Assembly (NCBI GenBank): GCA_015680635.1
Contig: JAABOA010000010.1
Location: 1-39,519, forward strand
Direction: 5' to 3'
Length of the DNA stretch: 39,519 bases
From: Lunasporangiospora selenospora
Lineage: Eukaryota; Mortierellomycota; Mortierellomycetes; Mortierellales; Mortierellaceae
Made by a program: the position numbers and the translations under genes. Shown one piece after another: positions 1-10,225 of this stretch. Below the pieces are notes generated by a model that saw nothing but the letters and a program-made list of their open reading frames with translations, was not told the origin of the DNA and did not search any database. Every line of letters begins with the position of its first letter. Positions within the stretch are counted from its first letter, which is position 1.

Positions 1-1170
1 CAACCTTGAGAAGCTGAGCCTTAAAGTCTCTTTCTATCTCTCCTTGCAGCATGAATATGACAACATCAGCCCTGTATCCAGTCTTGCCATTGAGATAATG
101 AGACCTGAGAGTATGGAACCAGGATTCCAACAGGTTGTTTGTATCGACATGTTGATGGTTCTATTGGCGACAAATGAAATATTAGTGGGAAGGTTTAGAC
201 ATCTCATCCATCACAGCAAACTATTCCACACACCTCTCGGACGAAAAGTACCTTCATTCTCTTCTTGTGATCAAGCCAATTTCGTTCCAGGAAAGCACAA
301 AAGCGCTCAGTCCCTGGAAAGGTGACTTTGAACTTTTGCCACAATCCATCCAGCTCCTCATTGGATCTAGCACCACATATGGTTTTAAGTGCAGGCCCCA
401 TTTGGTGCCAGTGTCTCGAAGATCTGTTAATGTAATGAGTGTCGATGGCTTTGATATCATTCATATAATCTCTTTTTTACATTGTAATTCTGCCACATGG
501 AAGAGGTAATAATAAATGGTAGTTTGTGGAAAGATAGCCTGCACGGCCACCGTCTCTATCGGTGAGCAATCCATCATGAACTTTGACACTTTAATCTGGC
601 ATGTATCCTTAAGCCAGCTTAGCCATTTCTTGAGCAAAATCTACAGATCTTAGTTAGAGACCATGTCATGCTTCAAGTTTCAATTATCCTCGAGCAGAGC
701 CAATTTCTTACGTTTATTCGGTACTGCAAATCATGAATGCAATGGGAATGCCTTTCTGTAACACGACATCCTTGACGAGGATGCCGAAGCTTCTCTGATC
801 TTTTTGACGTAAGGTACCAACGTCCTGACCACCTTATGTGTGGAGTCCATGCAAGCTATGAGGCTGTTGCATTGCATAATCTAACGGGACAATCATACAG
901 GGAAGTAGATTAGAGTCGACCAGGAAAGCACTAGCATAGTAAAACCAGACTTAACCCTACCTCCAAATGGAATTTCGTGCACCATGCAACCATGTACGAC
1001 TTCGCTTTGCCTTCTATCTCGATCTGGAACATGCCTTCTTCTCCTCCTCTCATCTTGATGTCCTTGATCCAAAGGCGAATGCCTTTGAAGATATCATTGT
1101 CTTTGGTGGCTTCTTTTATCTGCCGACGATAAAACACGCCATGCACAGACCTTTTAATTTACCCATCAGT
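1..1170 (-). pseudogene. MULE-type (Mutator-like) DDE transposase, degenerate, truncated by window edge
   Basis: On the minus strand, blocks typical of fungal Mutator-like transposases appear in order although they fall in different frames. A block with YRRQIKEATKD...IRLWIKDIKMRGG lies near 1040-1146. A first-Asp block ACMDSTHK has its Asp codon at 845-847. LVKDVVLQKGIPIAFMIC lies near 725-785. A second-Asp block FMMDCSPIE has its Asp at 569-571 and is followed by a degenerate FHV block. LWQKF...RNWLDHKKR lies near 265-355. A Glu block TNNLLESW has its Glu at 125-127. The D-D-E order fits the catalytic triad of the family. Stops and frame changes separate the blocks, so no full product can be made, though some breaks could be introns. 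The 3' end continues past base 1. It is divergent from the Fanzor remnant and probably part of the same element. Confidence 0.75.
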
Positions 1171-1463
1171 GTCGACGCTCTGGCGACCAATTGGACAAAA
1201 TGCTCGACGGCGGTTCTAGGTTTATGAAAAGCAGGACGTTGCAACCTCCATTGGTCTCTCTCCATCGCAGCTTACAGTTCTAGGGATTGTGAGCAGGAAT
1301 GATTACAGCAACAGTATCCCATCTCTTGGCATTCACTCCAATGGCAAATTGGTGAAAGAAATTCCCGACGGAGGTAATGATCATATCGGAAAGTATTATT
1401 CTAAGAGTGTTTGCATTGAACCATACTCACCATACACCCTAATCCAAATTAGACGTCGCTGAA

Positions 1464-4010
1464 ATGGTGACAAGTTACCTGAGGAACGATCAAGTCGTTC
1501 GTAAGAACAAATGCCGTGATGCTTTCTCTACTGCCATCAAGGTATTCACAACCATGTCCCAGACACCGGCTTCCGCCTCTGTTGAGGTATCGCCAGATGT
1601 GGTAGTATCAGATGATGTATTACGCTCCAAGATGGACAACATTCGCGACCAGTGGCTCAAGAACCAAAATGAAGAATATGAAAAACGCAGAGCTAAAAGA
1701 AGGTAAATACAATCATTGATGTGAACTCCAACAATGAATGTACTAGACTTAGTTTTCTAACAGCCTACCTTATTTAACAGGGAGTCAACAGACTCCAGAA
1801 CGCGACGGTATCAAGTCCTCGACCGCACCGACCTATATCACCGACCAAGATACTCACACAAAGAACGCTCTGAGCCATTCGTGAATCACGATGCTCCAGA
1901 AATCATGCATCAATACGCATTCAAGGCATGGCCACAGGTTCCCGAACCGCCAGATGAAACTCTTGCAGAGCCCGAGATAAAGAAGAAAGCCACGAATAAG
2001 AAACCGTTGCCTCCCGATGCAAACAAGGCAAAAATTCTCCAAAGGATGGCGTGGGAACACCCAACTGTCAACCTTGACGTTGGTACCGTTCGTGCCAATG
2101 TCCAAAGGACTCAAGGAGAAGGGGACTCGGCAAACATCGTCATCGAGCTCATTCATGGCGCGGTCTGAGAAGCATCCATTATCAAACGCCGATGCCAAGA
2201 ATTTTGGGCCGGTATCTTGAGGCAGTGTTGCTTTCACCAGATGTGTTCGATCTTCTTGAGGCATATATGCCCTCGTCTCACTAACCCAGACAGCAATGAC
2301 CACGATGACGAGGCTGGAGACAGACCAGTTGACATAGAAATGACTTTCATTCAGTGTTTTATAACATTTCTCTATTCCAACAACCTTCCACGTGAGAGCG
2401 ATATCGGCGTTATTGTCAACAATTTCATCCGTCGGCTAGAGCAGCTTGAGATCCCGCCCGAGCACGATAGAGGCCCTCTGGTCACTCGCAACAAGACTGA
2501 GTTCATCCCCTCCTGTCTTATTCGCTCTGCCGCTTCCCAGGTATCTGCTGAATTGCAAAGACACTACGAGCAAGGAACGGGCGAGCTGATAAACAAGGTA
2601 CCCTATTACACTTACAATGATTTTATTATTGTATTCACCTGCACAGAAACCAACTCTGCCAAACCACTTCTAGGCCAGAGATATGCAACGGAAGGGCCAA
2701 CTCTCTTCAACCCCATTTACTACAAATCCAGACGCTTCAGCCATTGAGAAGTTTTCCTATTACAACCAGCTCACTGGTTGTGCATGGAAGCTTATGCCGA
2801 GTTCACTCATTGAAAACGGATTCTTAACGTTCACTGAGTACAATTTGGCGGCATTCTTTTGCACAAGAATGTCTTGCGCGGATCTATCAGGACCGATGGG
2901 TTTTGCCTCCAGCTGCTAGCTTTCAAGCTGCGGGAGCTTTAGTCCGTCCGCTTCAAAAGGTATCGGAGTGGTTTGCTGCCCGACCCAGTTGTCTCTACCA
3001 TCGGCGGCACGATCTCATATCTCGGAATTGACCTCGGGCAGGCCTGTGTCGTTGGAGCCTGCGCACTACTTGCTAAAACAAGTGGCCAATGGAGAGACGT
3101 AAACGAAAGAAAAACAAAAAGAAACGCGGCAGTAGAAAGCGAGACAAAAAGAAGCGAGGAAGCGGAGGAAACTTCTCAAGATGTCGTTGAAGGAAGGAAT
3201 GAGGCAGAGAAATGTGCTCGGTACTTCAATCTTGCGGTCAAGCAAAAGGCTGTCTCACAGCCCACATTCCAGCACAGGAAATGGATGGAGTTCCAAAAAA
3301 AACCACCATAGTCAAGTCAGCTGAACATCGGATTCAGGACCATCACGATACTAACGAGGCAGTGGCGAACCATGGCCTTTCAATAGCCGATGTAGAATCG
3401 ACCCTTCCTGCAGTACATGGTGAAGGCGCACGATTGTCAGAGTATCTCGACCAGAGGAACAGGTTTCTGAATAATAGCGGTAGTAAGTTTAAAAAACACA
3501 AGTGGGACATGCGTCGTGCCAGAGCCGATAGCCTGCTACGAATTGTAGGAGGAAGCATAGGTGCCAGGTGTGACCAAGGTCATAATAGGTATCGGCTTGG
3601 GTGAGTTTTCATCGAATGCTAGGCTCTCTTCTCTGCACGAAACTTTTAAGGCATTCTTTGTCCAAAAGGTAGGTACCTCATCAGATCCACTCTTTCCCAT
3701 TGTCCATTGTTTGCGGCTCTTTCCGATTGTTCTTATCTCTACTACTAGGCAAGATTACTTGGATATGTGGTTGTTGGAGTGAACGAGTACTACACGTCCA
3801 AAAAAATGCCCTACTTGCAACAACTCCGGCGCTTGTACTGCCCCCATTATCGAAAGTTCATGCACCGGGCAATATGTGCCAGGTTATACTTGCGCAGATC
3901 AAGTCTCAACAACGACCGGATTATCCTTGGAAACAAGGCAGACGCAAGAGAAAGGCTCCAGCCACCAAGGAAGACTCAGCGAAGAAGGCGCGACTTGCAG
4001 AAGCTGTAGG
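1464..4010 (+). pseudogene. Fanzor-type TnpB-like RNA-guided nuclease homologue, degenerate
   Basis: Fanzor proteins are eukaryotic relatives of TnpB with a split RuvC nuclease fold and a zinc ribbon. The N-terminal part reads through exon 1464-1702, an in-frame GT-AG intron 1703-1780, and exon 1781-2165, then meets TGA at 2166-2168. The same frame continues to 2597, followed by a probable intron 2598-2646. Later blocks include GSIRTDGF (near 2883), a RuvC-I-like GIDLGQACVVGACALL (Asp codon 3030-3032), NLAVKQKAV (near 3230), HKWDMRRA...IVGGSIG (near 3500-3560), IGIGLGEFSS (near 3588), an in-frame intron 3669-3748, and GYVVVGVNEYYTSKK (3764-3805). The C-terminal zinc-ribbon and RuvC-III blocks are damaged: CPTC lies out of frame, CPHC has become CPHY, and the usual HRD reads HRA. 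At least one nonsense codon and several frameshifts make it inactive. Family assignment rests on recognised motifs, not a search. Confidence 0.8.
1703..1780 (+). other. Recognisable spliceosomal intron in the Fanzor remnant
   Basis: GTAAAT at 1703 and TTTAACAG ending at 1780 bound a 78-nt stretch with stops. Joining the flanks keeps one reading frame across a split Arg codon. A second intact intron with exact frame continuity lies at 3669-3748. Retained splice signals suggest the copy was once an expressed, spliced gene before it decayed. Confidence 0.65.
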
Positions 4011-4361
4011 ACGCGGTTGTCCCCTCCCATTCTTTTGTGTGATTGCAAACACACTCTCAGATTGTCTGCTCGCGCTGGAATTACTCACTTCGGTGACGTA
4101 ATTTCAGCCGCCGATGCGTGGTGTGCTGATGCTCAAAGTTCATTTCCATGCACCCTTTGACATCTCCATTGCTTCAATACACCCCAATTCAACAACTAGG
4201 CCGGAGAAATCGTCGTTTTACCCTCTCTTGAGACACAATTCGACCCTCCAGCATTTTGCCCTGAGTCGACAATCATCCATTCCTGCCCTGCACCTCCTCC
4301 CTTTTGATTTCACACACCTTGATACCAGTGATAATTCGACTAGTGGTCGACCACCAGTACC
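4011..4361 (+). promoter_or_regulatory. Upstream region of V-ATPase subunit a
   Basis: This 351-bp stretch lies between the end of the Fanzor remnant and the V-ATPase start codon. From about 4150 it is pyrimidine-rich on the plus strand, as is common for fungal 5' leaders. I see no clear TATA box. The right end of the transposon remnant must lie somewhere in it, so part of the promoter may be transposon-derived. Confidence 0.4.
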
Positions 4362-7300
4362 ATGTCTGAATCTACTCTCTTCCGTTCGGAAGAGATGTCG
4401 CTGATTCAGCTGTACATTCCAGCTGAAGTTGCCCAGCAGACTGTTTCTGAGCTGGGTGAGCTTGGTCTTGTCCAGTTTCGCGACGTACGTTTCATTCCAT
4501 CGACTTGAAGGGCCTATTTATTTATTATTTCGACTTTATGCTCAACACAGTCCACCCAAGCTACATGACTACTGCTGATTGAAAGGAACTAACCGGCGCT
4601 CACTCTCCAAATCACTTCTATTATCCATGTCATAGCTTAACCCCGATGTTAATGCATTCCAGCGCGCGTTTGTGGGCGACATTAGACGATTTGATGAAAT
4701 GGAACGCCAGCTCCGTAAGGACATTCTACCTTCTGTGTCTTAGCCTACTGTGATTATCAAGCGTGATAGCCAGCTGCTCTTGCACACAACCCCTTTTTTC
4801 ATTACTGACAGTCTTACCCTTTGTATGGTCGACTTTGCATGATCGCGTGTACACCGTTCCTGACGGAAATATCATAGGTTTCTTCACGTCACTGATTGTC
4901 AAGGCAGAGATCCCTATCCATCCCTCTGTCACCTCGTCATATCTCACGCGTGCCCGCTCGCGCCAGGAGCTAGACGATCTTGAGGAGCACTTGTCTGAGC
5001 ATGAAAACCGTCTGCTGCAGATGAACAACTCTTACGAAAATATGCAGAGGCGCTACCTCGAATTGACTGAGCTCAAGCATGTTCTTCGCGAAACTGATGA
5101 GTTTTTGGTAGGTTTCTAACCCACTCTAGACTATGCCATGTACATTGCTTATCACTCGTAGAACTTTTACTGATTACCTTTTTATTTTGTTTGTTTGTCA
5201 ATGTTATAGGCTGTCTCACGTCAGGATGACATTCGCCACTCGTTCGATGAGCCTACTGCTCCTCTCTTGGATGACCTGGAGGCAGGGCCTTCTCAAGAGG
5301 CTCATGGCACCAGTTTGAACCTCGGCAATGTCACTGGTGTTATCCCCCGCAACAAGATGCAAACTTTTGAGCGTATCCTCTGGCGATCGCTCCGCGGCAA
5401 CTTGTACATGAACACGGCTGAGATTGAGGAACCTATTATTGACCCTTCGACCGATGTTGTTGTCGAGAAGAACGTGTTCATCATCTTTGCGCATGGTCGC
5501 GAAATCCTCACCAAAATCCGAAAGATAGCCGAATCGCTTGGTGCGACGCTCTATCCTATTGACCCAACTCATGATCGACGTCGTGAGGCACTGGTGGATG
5601 TCATGCGCCATATTGACGAGTTCAACTCAGTCTTAGTCAACACTACCCAGACGCGTCGCCAGGAGTTGATGCGCATCTCAGTGAATTTGACTGCATGGAT
5701 GACAGTTGTTAAAAAGGAAAAGGCTACATACCATACCTTGAACCACTTCAATTACGATACCAACCGCAGATGCTTGATTGCTGAGGGTTGGTGCCCTACC
5801 AACGAAATTAACAATATCCAGGCTGCCCTGCGAGGCGTGACTGAGCGATCTGGCTCGATGGTGCCCTCCATCCTGAACGAACTGCGGACCCACCGGGAAC
5901 CCCCTACGTACCACAAGACAAACAAGTTCACGGCAGGGTTCCAGGCTATTGTCGATGCTTATGGTATGGCCCGTTACCGTGAGGTCAATCCTGGTCTGTT
6001 CACCATTATTTCGTTCCCATTTCTCTTTGCCGTCATGTTCGGAGATGTTGGTCATGGTGTTTTGGTGCTCCTGATTGGCTTGTACTTGGTCTTGAATGAA
6101 CGCAAACTTGCAAGTGTCGATGGCGAGGTTAGTAAAATGAGATTGCACTTGCTATTTTCTAACACTCTTGTTCTTTCATACTTGCAACGGTCTCTAATAC
6201 AGAAGTAAAACTAAATCTTGCTTCCCCTCTTTGCACCGTAATAGATGTTTGGAATGCTCTTTGGAGGACGCTATATCGTCTTGTTGATGGGTGCTTTCTC
6301 TATTTTCACCGGCATGATGTACAACGATATCTTCTCTCGCGCCCTCCCTTGGTTCCAGACCGGCTGGCACTTTACCATTCCGGATGATTATAAAGAAGGA
6401 AATCCCATTGTCGCCCAGCCAAACGGCCACATCTATCCATTCGGTATTGATTACTCATGGCACGGAACTGAGAACTATCTACTCTTCACCAACTCTTATA
6501 AGATGAAGATGTCGGTCATTCTCGGAGTCATCCACATGTCGTTTGGTATCTGCATGGTTTACTACAATGCCAAATTTTTCCGCAAGCCTATCGACATCAT
6601 TGGTGGATTCATTCCTCAGATACTCTTCATGCAATGTCTCTTTGGTTATTTGGTGATGATGATCGTGTACAAGTGGTCTGTGGACTGGTTTGAGCACGAT
6701 GCTGCTGGTCACACCATCCGCAACTCCCCGCCCAGTTTGCTGAACACCATGATTTACATGTTCCTGACTCCAGGAAGCGTCCAGCCAGGAGACAAACTGT
6801 ATCCTGGACAGGTATGATAACGCAACTTTTATTTAACGTTGATTTTCAGATGCAGAGCACCGCTCAGGACCTAATCTTTTCTCGATCATTTGATTGCGTC
6901 TAGTCTTTCATCCAAGGACTTCTTGTTCTGGTTGCGTTGATTTGTATTCCATGGATGTTGTTCTTGAAGCCATATTACCTCAAGTGGGAGCACAACAAGG
7001 CTCGTGCCATGGGATACCACCAGCCATCGGAGCATAACGTCCGTATCAGTACCGACAGCACACACTCCGATGATATTGGTGGAGCTGTTGTGGCGGAGGA
7101 TGCTGAGCATGAGGAAGAGTTTGATTTTGGCGAAGAGCTTATCCACCAGGTGATTCACACGATTGATTTTTGCCTTGGTTGTATCTCGAACACAGCGTCA
7201 TACCTCCGTCTCTGGGCCTTGTCTTTGGCGCACGCGCAATTGTCGGAGGTCTTGTGGACGATGACTATTGGCATGGCCTGGAACTATTCGGGAGCTATTG

Positions 7301-7605
7301 GAGCCATCATGACAATTATTATGTTCTCGGTTTGGTTCACTTTGACAATCTTTATCCTGTGTGGTATGGAGGGTCTCTCGGCCTTTTTGCACGCTCTTCG
7401 TCTGCATTGGGTCGAGTTCAACAACAAGTTCTACCAGGTAGGGAACTGATTTGTGTTGATATTATTGTATATATTCCGAATGAAAGCATGTATTTTGAAG
7501 CTCAACATTCGCTTTTTTGTCTCGCGATCACGATTATAATAGGGTACTGGATATGCTTTCGAGCCCTTCTCGTTTGCAACTGTCTTGTCAGAGAAGGACG
7601 CCTAG
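4362..7605 (+). CDS. VPH1: V-type H+-ATPase subunit a (Vph1/Stv1 type), 7 exons, about 837 aa
   Basis: Subunit a is the large membrane subunit of the V-ATPase Vo sector; it forms the proton half-channels against the c-ring in vacuolar, endosomal or Golgi membranes. Exons are 4362-4484, 4636-4714, 4878-5107, 5210-6127, 6245-6811, 6904-7437 and 7543-7605, all with GT-AG borders and continuous frame. The N-terminal cytoplasmic half includes LIQLYIP (residues 14-20) and a coiled coil around residues 85-145. The membrane half has [10 protein letters not shown] at the start of exon 5 and [15 protein letters not shown] in exon 6. Arg741 and Arg805 sit where yeast Vph1 has Arg735 and Arg799, with the same spacing of 64. 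Length matches Vph1 (840 aa). The start [14 protein letters not shown] is typical. Whether it is the vacuolar or Golgi isoform cannot be told, so the symbol marks the family. Confidence 0.96.
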
Positions 7606-7730
7606 AAGGGCAACTGACATGATCACATTAGCGCATGCCCTTTCATGATACCTCGGAGCATCCTGATGACTGACTGTCCAATGGACTTTAACTATGCTCA
7701 AGAGGACATGAATGTAATGGTATTCATGAC

Positions 7731-7736
7731 AATAAA
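7731..7736 (+). terminator. Polyadenylation signal AATAAA after V-ATPase subunit a
   Basis: An exact AATAAA lies 126 bp after the stop codon, within the 267-bp gap between the convergent V-ATPase and sugar-porter genes. Confidence 0.55.
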
Positions 7737-7815
7737 ACTCTATTTGAGATAACTCCCTTCCTCCCCCGATTGTTTTTAAACAACCTGACAGACAAATGTT
7801 CAGCAGAATAGTGTA

Positions 7816-7825
7816 TTTATTTATT
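7816..7825 (-). terminator. Overlapping AATAAA signals after the sugar porter
   Basis: TTTATTTATT on the plus strand gives two overlapping AATAAA motifs on the minus strand, about 50 bp beyond the sugar porter stop. With the plus-strand signal at 7731, both convergent transcripts have a signal inside the short shared 3' region. Confidence 0.55.
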
Positions 7826-7872
7826 AAGGCGGGTATTGCATGGGAATGGAGATAGCTCTGCTTTTGGGAGAT

Positions 7873-9584
7873 CTATGTCGAGATCTCATTCTTTTCGCCA
7901 TGCTGTTGCATCCTGATATCCTCGATGTCCTTCTCGAGGTGTGAGGCAGGGAGGGCGCGCGTCTTCCAGGCGGGGACATCCGAGTTGAAGAGTTCATCCA
8001 TCTCCTCAAGGGTTCGGCCCTTGGTTTCGGGGAACATGAAGAAGATGTGAATGGTCATAGCAACACAGCAAGCGGCAAAGATAAAATAGGTGCGATACTG
8101 AATCTTTTCCAAAGCAGGAGGCACTGCATAAGCAAGAATAAAGTTAAAGGCCCAATTGGAGGCAGTTGAAAGTGAGACAGCCTTTGCACGGATACGGAGT
8201 GGGTAAATCTCGGCGGGGTAGGTCCAGGAGACAGGGCCCCAAGAGATGGCGAAAGAGCAGACAAAGAGGTACGAGCAAGCAATGACTGCCTTGGAGGCAG
8301 GGTCGTTGTTGACGATGGCCCAGGTCGTGGTGTCGTTGCCCTCAAAAGCCAGAGCAGATCCATATCGGCCCATGAGGCCACCAATGAGGAAGAGCCAGAG
8401 TGCCATCATAGTCGAACCGATCAAGAGCACAGGACGACGGCCCCACTTGTCGATGAACAAGATTGCAGGGACAGTCATCACGACGTTAAGGACATACTGG
8501 ATCGAGGAGGCTTGAAGGTTGACATTCTGGCCAGTGAGACCGGCACCCTGGAAGATATAGACGATATAGTACATGGCGACATTCATACCCGTGAGCTGCG
8601 ACCAGGACTGGAGAGCCATACCGAGGAAGACGCGACGAGCAGCGGGCTTTCGGAAGAGCTCAGCGTACGAGCGAGCAGCCAAAGTTTTGTCAAAGTTGAC
8701 AGCATCCTCGATTTCCTTGTACTCAGCCATGACTTCGGGATCGTTCTTGTTTCCACCAGCCCTCAAGTTTGCAAGCACCTCCAGCGCTTCCTCCCAGCGG
8801 CCCTGATCAGCCAACCAACGAGGAGAGTAAGGGAAGAAAAGGGTTCCGATAAACAGAATGATGCCTGGCACAACTTGGATACCCCAAGGGACGCGGAAAG
8901 CAGCCTCCGAGTCGATGAAGGAGCAACCATACTGGATGAAATACTGGATTAAGATACCCCAAGTAATTGCCCACTGTTGAAGAGAGACGATACGACCACG
9001 GATGTCTTTGGGTGCGATTTCGGATTGGTAGACAGGGACGATCATCGAGGCCAGACCTACGGCAACACCGTTGATCATTCGGCCAACAATCAACATGGCG
9101 ACATTAATAGCAGCACACTGGATGATCGAGCCGACGCACCAGATGAGAGAGGCAACCATGATTGTTCGCTTGCGTGAGATCTTGTCCGCGAGCGTACCCG
9201 CGACCAGAGCGCCGAAGAAAGAGCCTGCAGCCATAGACGCGACAATGCCTCCCTGGAGCGAGGACGAAGGACGGTGAAAGTAATCCTGGTAGCGCTGAGT
9301 GCCAACAACTCCGGACATGGACGAGATATCAAAACCAAAGAGCATGCTAGAAATATGTTATCGAAAGGTCACTGATGATTAGAGTGGGTCGGATGGGGAT
9401 TGAGTCTTGTGTGTTGGAGGCCCGACGAGATGGTGGGGTATAGTGCAGGAGCGACTGTACTTCTGAAGGGCTCTAAAGAAGTGGCAGTGGCAGCAACAGT
9501 GGCCACAAGAGAAACTTACCCGCCCATGGTAGCGAACCCGCCCAGGACGTAGACGTTGTTCATGAGAGAGAACTTGCCGGGCAT
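7873..9584 (-). CDS. MFS sugar porter (hexose transporter type), 2 exons, about 512 aa
   Basis: This is a twelve-helix plasma-membrane sugar transporter of the major facilitator superfamily. Exon 1 is 9520-9584 (start MPGKFSLMNN) and exon 2 is 7873-9346, with a GT-AG intron 9347-9519 giving GGMLFGFDISSMSG across the join. Family signatures are visible: DKISRKRT between helices 2 and 3 (about 76-83), PYSPRWL (194-200) where PESPRWL is usual, QLTGMN (272-277), DKWGRRP (321-327) and PETKGRTLEE (461-470). Length is normal for the family. The gene is convergent with V-ATPase subunit a and has a TATA box about 190 bp upstream of its start. Substrate specificity (glucose, other hexose, polyol) cannot be read from the sequence. 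Confidence 0.92.
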
Positions 9585-10215
9585 GATGAAAAGTGGACAA
9601 ACACAGTCCTTGAGAAGAGTGGGTTTAAGAGATTGTACGGGCGAAGAGTGGGAAACTTATAAACAAAGCGAAAGAAATGTAAGCTGTGAAGGTGAAGGAG
9701 ACGGAAGGTGAGGAAGAGAGGGGTTGGCTGCAAAGAACAGTAGGGAGCAATGGAGAAAGGGGTGCCTCCCTTTTATACGCATCCACATCAGGAGCAAGCC
9801 AAAGGGCCATGAGGCTATGACGGACCGGTGGAACGGCCAAGTGCAGTTCCGAAGAGGCACAGGGCCAGGCCTGGCAAGCAAGAATGCCCTGCAACTCACA
9901 ACTCACTTTGGATGGTCTCCTCTTTTCCCATCCTCGTGCCATTTGGGGATATATGCTCCCTTGGTTCGGGCAGGGTACCTCGCGAGAGTATGTCCCCTCT
10001 CTGCCCTTGTTCCTTCTTGTTGTTCATTCTTTACTCTGGGGTAACAAGACCTCGCATGGCTGCCGCCAGTCCTTCGCACAGAGAGGACGTCTGAATCCCA
10101 GTTGAGTTCTTTAAACCCAGCCGCCCGTTGAACCTGTCCCCGTTAAGGTTTTTCTTTGCTGGGGGTGGGGTGTTCGTTCGAGGAGTACAGTACTTTCAGC
10201 AATGAGGCGCCGATG
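9585..10215 (-). promoter_or_regulatory. Upstream region of the sugar porter, with TATA box
   Basis: On the minus strand TATAAAA lies at 9771-9777, about 190 bp before the sugar porter start codon, implying a 5' leader of roughly 150 nt. The rest, up to the assembly gap, contains no convincing gene. ORFs on either strand here are short and unlike known proteins. Confidence 0.5.
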
Positions 10216-10225
10216 NNNNNNNNNN
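10216..10225. other. Assembly gap (10 N)
   Basis: Ten consecutive undetermined bases. A run of exactly ten is a common placeholder, so the true missing length is unknown. The 6.4 kb to the right therefore may not be contiguous with the sugar-porter gene as drawn. Confidence 0.95.

Larger units (their letters stand above)
1..4050. mobile_element. Decayed MULE + Fanzor transposon region
   Basis: This stretch carries two divergent, broken mobile-element genes: a MULE-type DDE transposase on the minus strand (1 to about 1170) and a Fanzor-type TnpB-like gene on the plus strand (1464 to about 4010). Their 5' ends are roughly 300 bp apart. Both are interrupted by stops and frameshifts, yet conserved blocks still read in the correct order. 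Eukaryotic Fanzor genes are known to sit inside several DNA transposon types, so I infer one composite element; two independent insertions would look the same here. No terminal inverted repeats or target-site duplication could be identified. The left end lies outside the window, and the right end must fall between about 4010 and the V-ATPase gene at 4362. Confidence 0.6.

Noticed and set aside
2217-2747. Stand-alone 176-codon gene
   Set aside because: It lies in the same frame as the preceding Fanzor fragment, separated by a single TGA, and its content continues that protein.
5678-6148. 156-codon minus-strand frame inside V-ATPase subunit a
   Set aside because: Antisense shadow of a fully supported exon.
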